This document shows, one piece after another, positions 62,046 to 64,000 of a stretch of DNA of 64,000 nucleotides (positions are counted from its first letter, which is position 1; each line of letters starts with the position of its first letter). The position numbers and the translations under genes are program-made. The stretch is from Marisalimonas sp016777705 (GTDB lineage Bacteria > Pseudomonadota > Alphaproteobacteria > Puniceispirillales > Marisalimonadaceae), in contig NZ_CP159808.1 of NCBI RefSeq assembly GCF_047717795.1, positions 124,001-188,000 of the forward strand, given 5' to 3'. The notes beneath the pieces are model-generated. The model made no database searches, was not told where the DNA came from, and saw nothing but the letters and a program-made list of their open reading frames with translations.

Positions 62046-63455
62046 TTAAGACATCATTAAGTCTGGAAGCCATGTGATAACTTGTGGAAATAACACAAGA
62101 CCCAAAATTGTTAATATATCTGCGATGAAGAATAAAGTGACACCTTTGAATACCTCTGTTACTGGTATGTCTTTTCTTACACCTGCGACTACGAAGCAAT
62201 TTAAACCAATAGGAGGTGTGATTAGGCACACTTCAGCCATTTTAACTACAATTATTCCAAACCAGACACTAACTTGATTAAAATTCATACCAAATGCACT
62301 ATCCGCAACAGTTACATCTGGGCCACCATTCAACAGCATTACAGCAGGATATACTACCGGAAGTGTAAGCAACAATAGTCCTATGGCATCAATAAACATT
62401 CCTAGAATAACGTATCCAAGCAGTATTAATAAAAGTGTTATATATGGATCAAAAGGTAGAGCTATAATCCAGTTTGCAAAGGTTTCAGGCAAACCTGAGA
62501 AGCCTAAAAACCTTACAAAAATTAAAACGCCCCAGATAATAGAAAATATCATAGCTACTAATTTAGCAGTTTCAATTAAAGCTGTTTTAAGTGCTGAAAC
62601 TTTTACTCTATTATAAACTGCCATTACTAGGACCACAAAAGCACCTAACGAACCTGCTTCAGTTGGGGTTGCCCAACCTGCATATATTGCGCTTATAATC
62701 ACAGAAATTACAACGGCAATTGGTATTATACCTGGCAATGTTTTTAACTTTTCATTAAGTGTATATTTTCTTGATCGTGGTGCTAATTTTGGATTCTTTT
62801 TTGCCCACATAATAATAATTAATGCATAAATAATAGCTGAAAATACACCTGGTAAAAAGCCAGCTAATAATAATGCGCCAACAGACTCTTCTACAATAAT
62901 AGCATAAATAATTAAGATTGCTGATGGTGGAATTAATGAGGCCAAAGTTCCTCCAGCAGCTACAACACCAGCGGCGAGCTTTTTATCATAACCCTCCTTA
63001 AGCATCTCAGGAATTGCAATTCGTGAAAAAACAGCTGCAGTAGCTGTAGAAGCTCCAGAAACAGCAGCAAATCCAGCCGTCGAAAAAACAGTTGCAACTG
63101 CAAGGCCACCTGGAACAAATCCTACCCAAGCTCTAGCGGCTTCAAATAGTTTTCTTGTTATTCCAGCTTGGTAAGCTAAAAACCCAATCAAAATAAATAT
63201 AGGTAGCAATCCGAGAACAAAAGTAACTGATTTTGAATATGGTATTGCCCCAATATTACCTAAAGCAGGGCCAACACCAATTAACTCAACAAGCCCTATC
63301 ATCCCTGCAATGCTAGCTGCAATTACAACTCTTACACCACTGAAAACTAAAATTAGTAAAATTACTGTGCAAATTATTCCCACGGTTGAAGGGTCATTAT
63401 ATCCAATACCAAAAAAACCTTCTGGCTGTCCTTGAAGTAATTTTTCAAAATTCAT
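62046..63455 (-). CDS. dctM: TRAP transporter large permease (DctM family), second system
   Basis: A 469-residue permease, longer than the one at 6513. PTVGIICTVILLILVFSGV at the start, PIFILIGFLAYQAGITRKLF, FAAVSGASTATAAVFSRIA, LASLIPPSAILIIYAI, GWATPTEAGSLGAF and CLITPPIGLNCFVVAG show the DctM signature loops. It follows a dctQ gene after one base. The binding protein would be beyond the window or elsewhere. Confidence 0.94.
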   Translation of the reverse strand: MNFEKLLQGQPEGFFGIGYNDPSTVGIICTVILLILVFSGVRVVIAASIAGMIGLVELIGVGPALGNIGAIPYSKSVTFVLGLLPIFILIGFLAYQAGITRKLFEAARAWVGFVPGGLAVATVFSTAGFAAVSGASTATAAVFSRIAIPEMLKEGYDKKLAAGVVAAGGTLASLIPPSAILIIYAIIVEESVGALLLAGFLPGVFSAIIYALIIIMWAKKNPKLAPRSRKYTLNEKLKTLPGIIPIAVVISVIISAIYAGWATPTEAGSLGAFVVLVMAVYNRVKVSALKTALIETAKLVAMIFSIIWGVLIFVRFLGFSGLPETFANWIIALPFDPYITLLLILLGYVILGMFIDAIGLLLLTLPVVYPAVMLLNGGPDVTVADSAFGMNFNQVSVWFGIIVVKMAEVCLITPPIGLNCFVVAGVRKDIPVTEVFKGVTLFFIADILTILGLVLFPQVITWLPDLMMS

Positions 63456-63456
63456 A

Positions 63457-64000
63457 TTATTCTCTTATTGAATTAATTTCGTCGTTAGCTAATTCTTCTG
63501 GTGTTTTAATGATAGGAACATACATGGGTTCACTATCAACATTAATTGCTAATTTAAAATAGCCAACAAGTTCCAAAAAAAGTCTTAAAAACCATATTGT
63601 AAAACCAAGCGGAACTAAAATTTTGGCAGGCCAGGTTGGAAACAAATAATCCATCGTGCTATCTCCGATTACATAAGCATCAATAGCAAATAAACTACTA
63701 TAATATATTAAAATCCCTACAACTATGAATGCACAAAAAGTTGCGACTAATTCAACTATCCATTTAATGCGCCCTTTTAAGTTTGCTACAAGGAGTTCCA
63801 TGCGAATATGAGAATCCATTCTTTGAGCGAATGCAACGCCTAGAAATGCAAAAATTGAAATTGATAATTCTGATAGTTCTAAAAAAGCAGGCCAAGGATA
63901 ACCTACAACTCTGGATATTATTTGTATGGATGTTAAAATCATTACTATAAAAATTGAAATACCTACAAATAATACCAAAAAGTCTTCTACGGCAATTAGT
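63457..64000 (-). CDS. dctQ: TRAP transporter small permease (DctQ family), 5'-truncated by the window edge
   Basis: The frame is open to the end of the window (residues LIAVEDFLVLFVG before the first internal TTG continue the DctQ first helix), so the start lies beyond 64000. The visible 181 residues have four helices and the family segment VGYPWPAFLELSELSISIFAFLG and HIRMELLV. It is the partner of the DctM gene just downstream on the minus strand. Confidence 0.9.
   Translation of the reverse strand, partial: LIAVEDFLVLFVGISIFIVMILTSIQIISRVVGYPWPAFLELSELSISIFAFLGVAFAQRMDSHIRMELLVANLKGRIKWIVELVATFCAFIVVGILIYYSSLFAIDAYVIGDSTMDYLFPTWPAKILVPLGFTIWFLRLFLELVGYFKLAINVDSEPMYVPIIKTPEELANDEINSIRE

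Overview
The window is a gene-dense, AT-rich stretch (roughly one third G+C by eye) of what looks like a streamlined marine-type alphaproteobacterial chromosome. The evidence for this is the housekeeping order rplU-rpmA / obgE-proB-proA-nadD-rsfS-rlmH-gpmI-ctpA-rppH, an F1-only ATP synthase operon atpHAGDC without F0 genes, an Irr-type Fur-family regulator (an alphaproteobacterial speciality), and a large load of TRAP transporters, CoA-transferases, AS-family amidases and MmgE/PrpD proteins. I cannot assign a genus. No gene-free stretch exceeds about 170 bases, and several neighbouring genes overlap at their stops or starts. I found no tRNA, rRNA, CRISPR array, IS element or prophage.

Positions 1-11752 (+ strand, with one inverted amidase) form a catabolic block for small organic acids: a 5'-truncated MmgE/PrpD protein, two family III CoA-transferases, a CitE-like lyase, a MaoC-like hydratase, a TRAP transporter (dctP-hairpin-dctQ-dctM), a second MmgE/PrpD protein and an acyl-CoA dehydrogenase. 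The CoA-transferase / hydratase / lyase set resembles the itaconate or citramalate (C5-dicarboxylate) route. Positions 11749-20239 hold ridA-azlC-azlD (minus strand), an SDR dehydrogenase, a ThDP-dependent acetolactate-synthase-like enzyme, an EamA transporter without a canonical start codon, a TauE/SafE transporter, a 2-oxo-acid hydratase-like protein and an FMO-like monooxygenase.

Positions 20236-28301 are a second accessory block: 3-hydroxyisobutyrate-dehydrogenase-like, GST, NIPSNAP, FAH-family, CaiB/racemase-like, omega-aminotransferase, persulfide-dioxygenase-like MBL hydrolase and amidase. Positions 28436-31118 carry irr followed by katG. Between them lie a TTTA-N9-TAAA element and a clear sigma70-like promoter, and a bidirectional terminator follows katG. 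Positions 31118-50707 are mostly housekeeping: xerC, fsa/tal, priA, atpHAGDC, then the long minus-strand run from rplU to rppH with a third amidase attached at its end. The L21 gene has a five-copy 33-bp tandem repeat encoding a Lys-rich tail.

Positions 50878-56866 (minus strand) are a branched-chain-amino-acid-type ABC transporter (livK-hairpin-livG-livF-livH-livM) plus an M23 peptidase. livH is broken by a single-base frameshift. Positions 57005-62036 are the heterotetrameric sarcosine oxidase operon soxBDAG, whose delta subunit is cysteine-free and so lacks the usual zinc cysteines. The window ends in the permease genes of a second TRAP transporter on the minus strand, the last one cut by the window edge.

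Taken together, the cell appears built to import and degrade organic acids, amides and methylated amino acids, with iron- or peroxide-responsive control of catalase-peroxidase.
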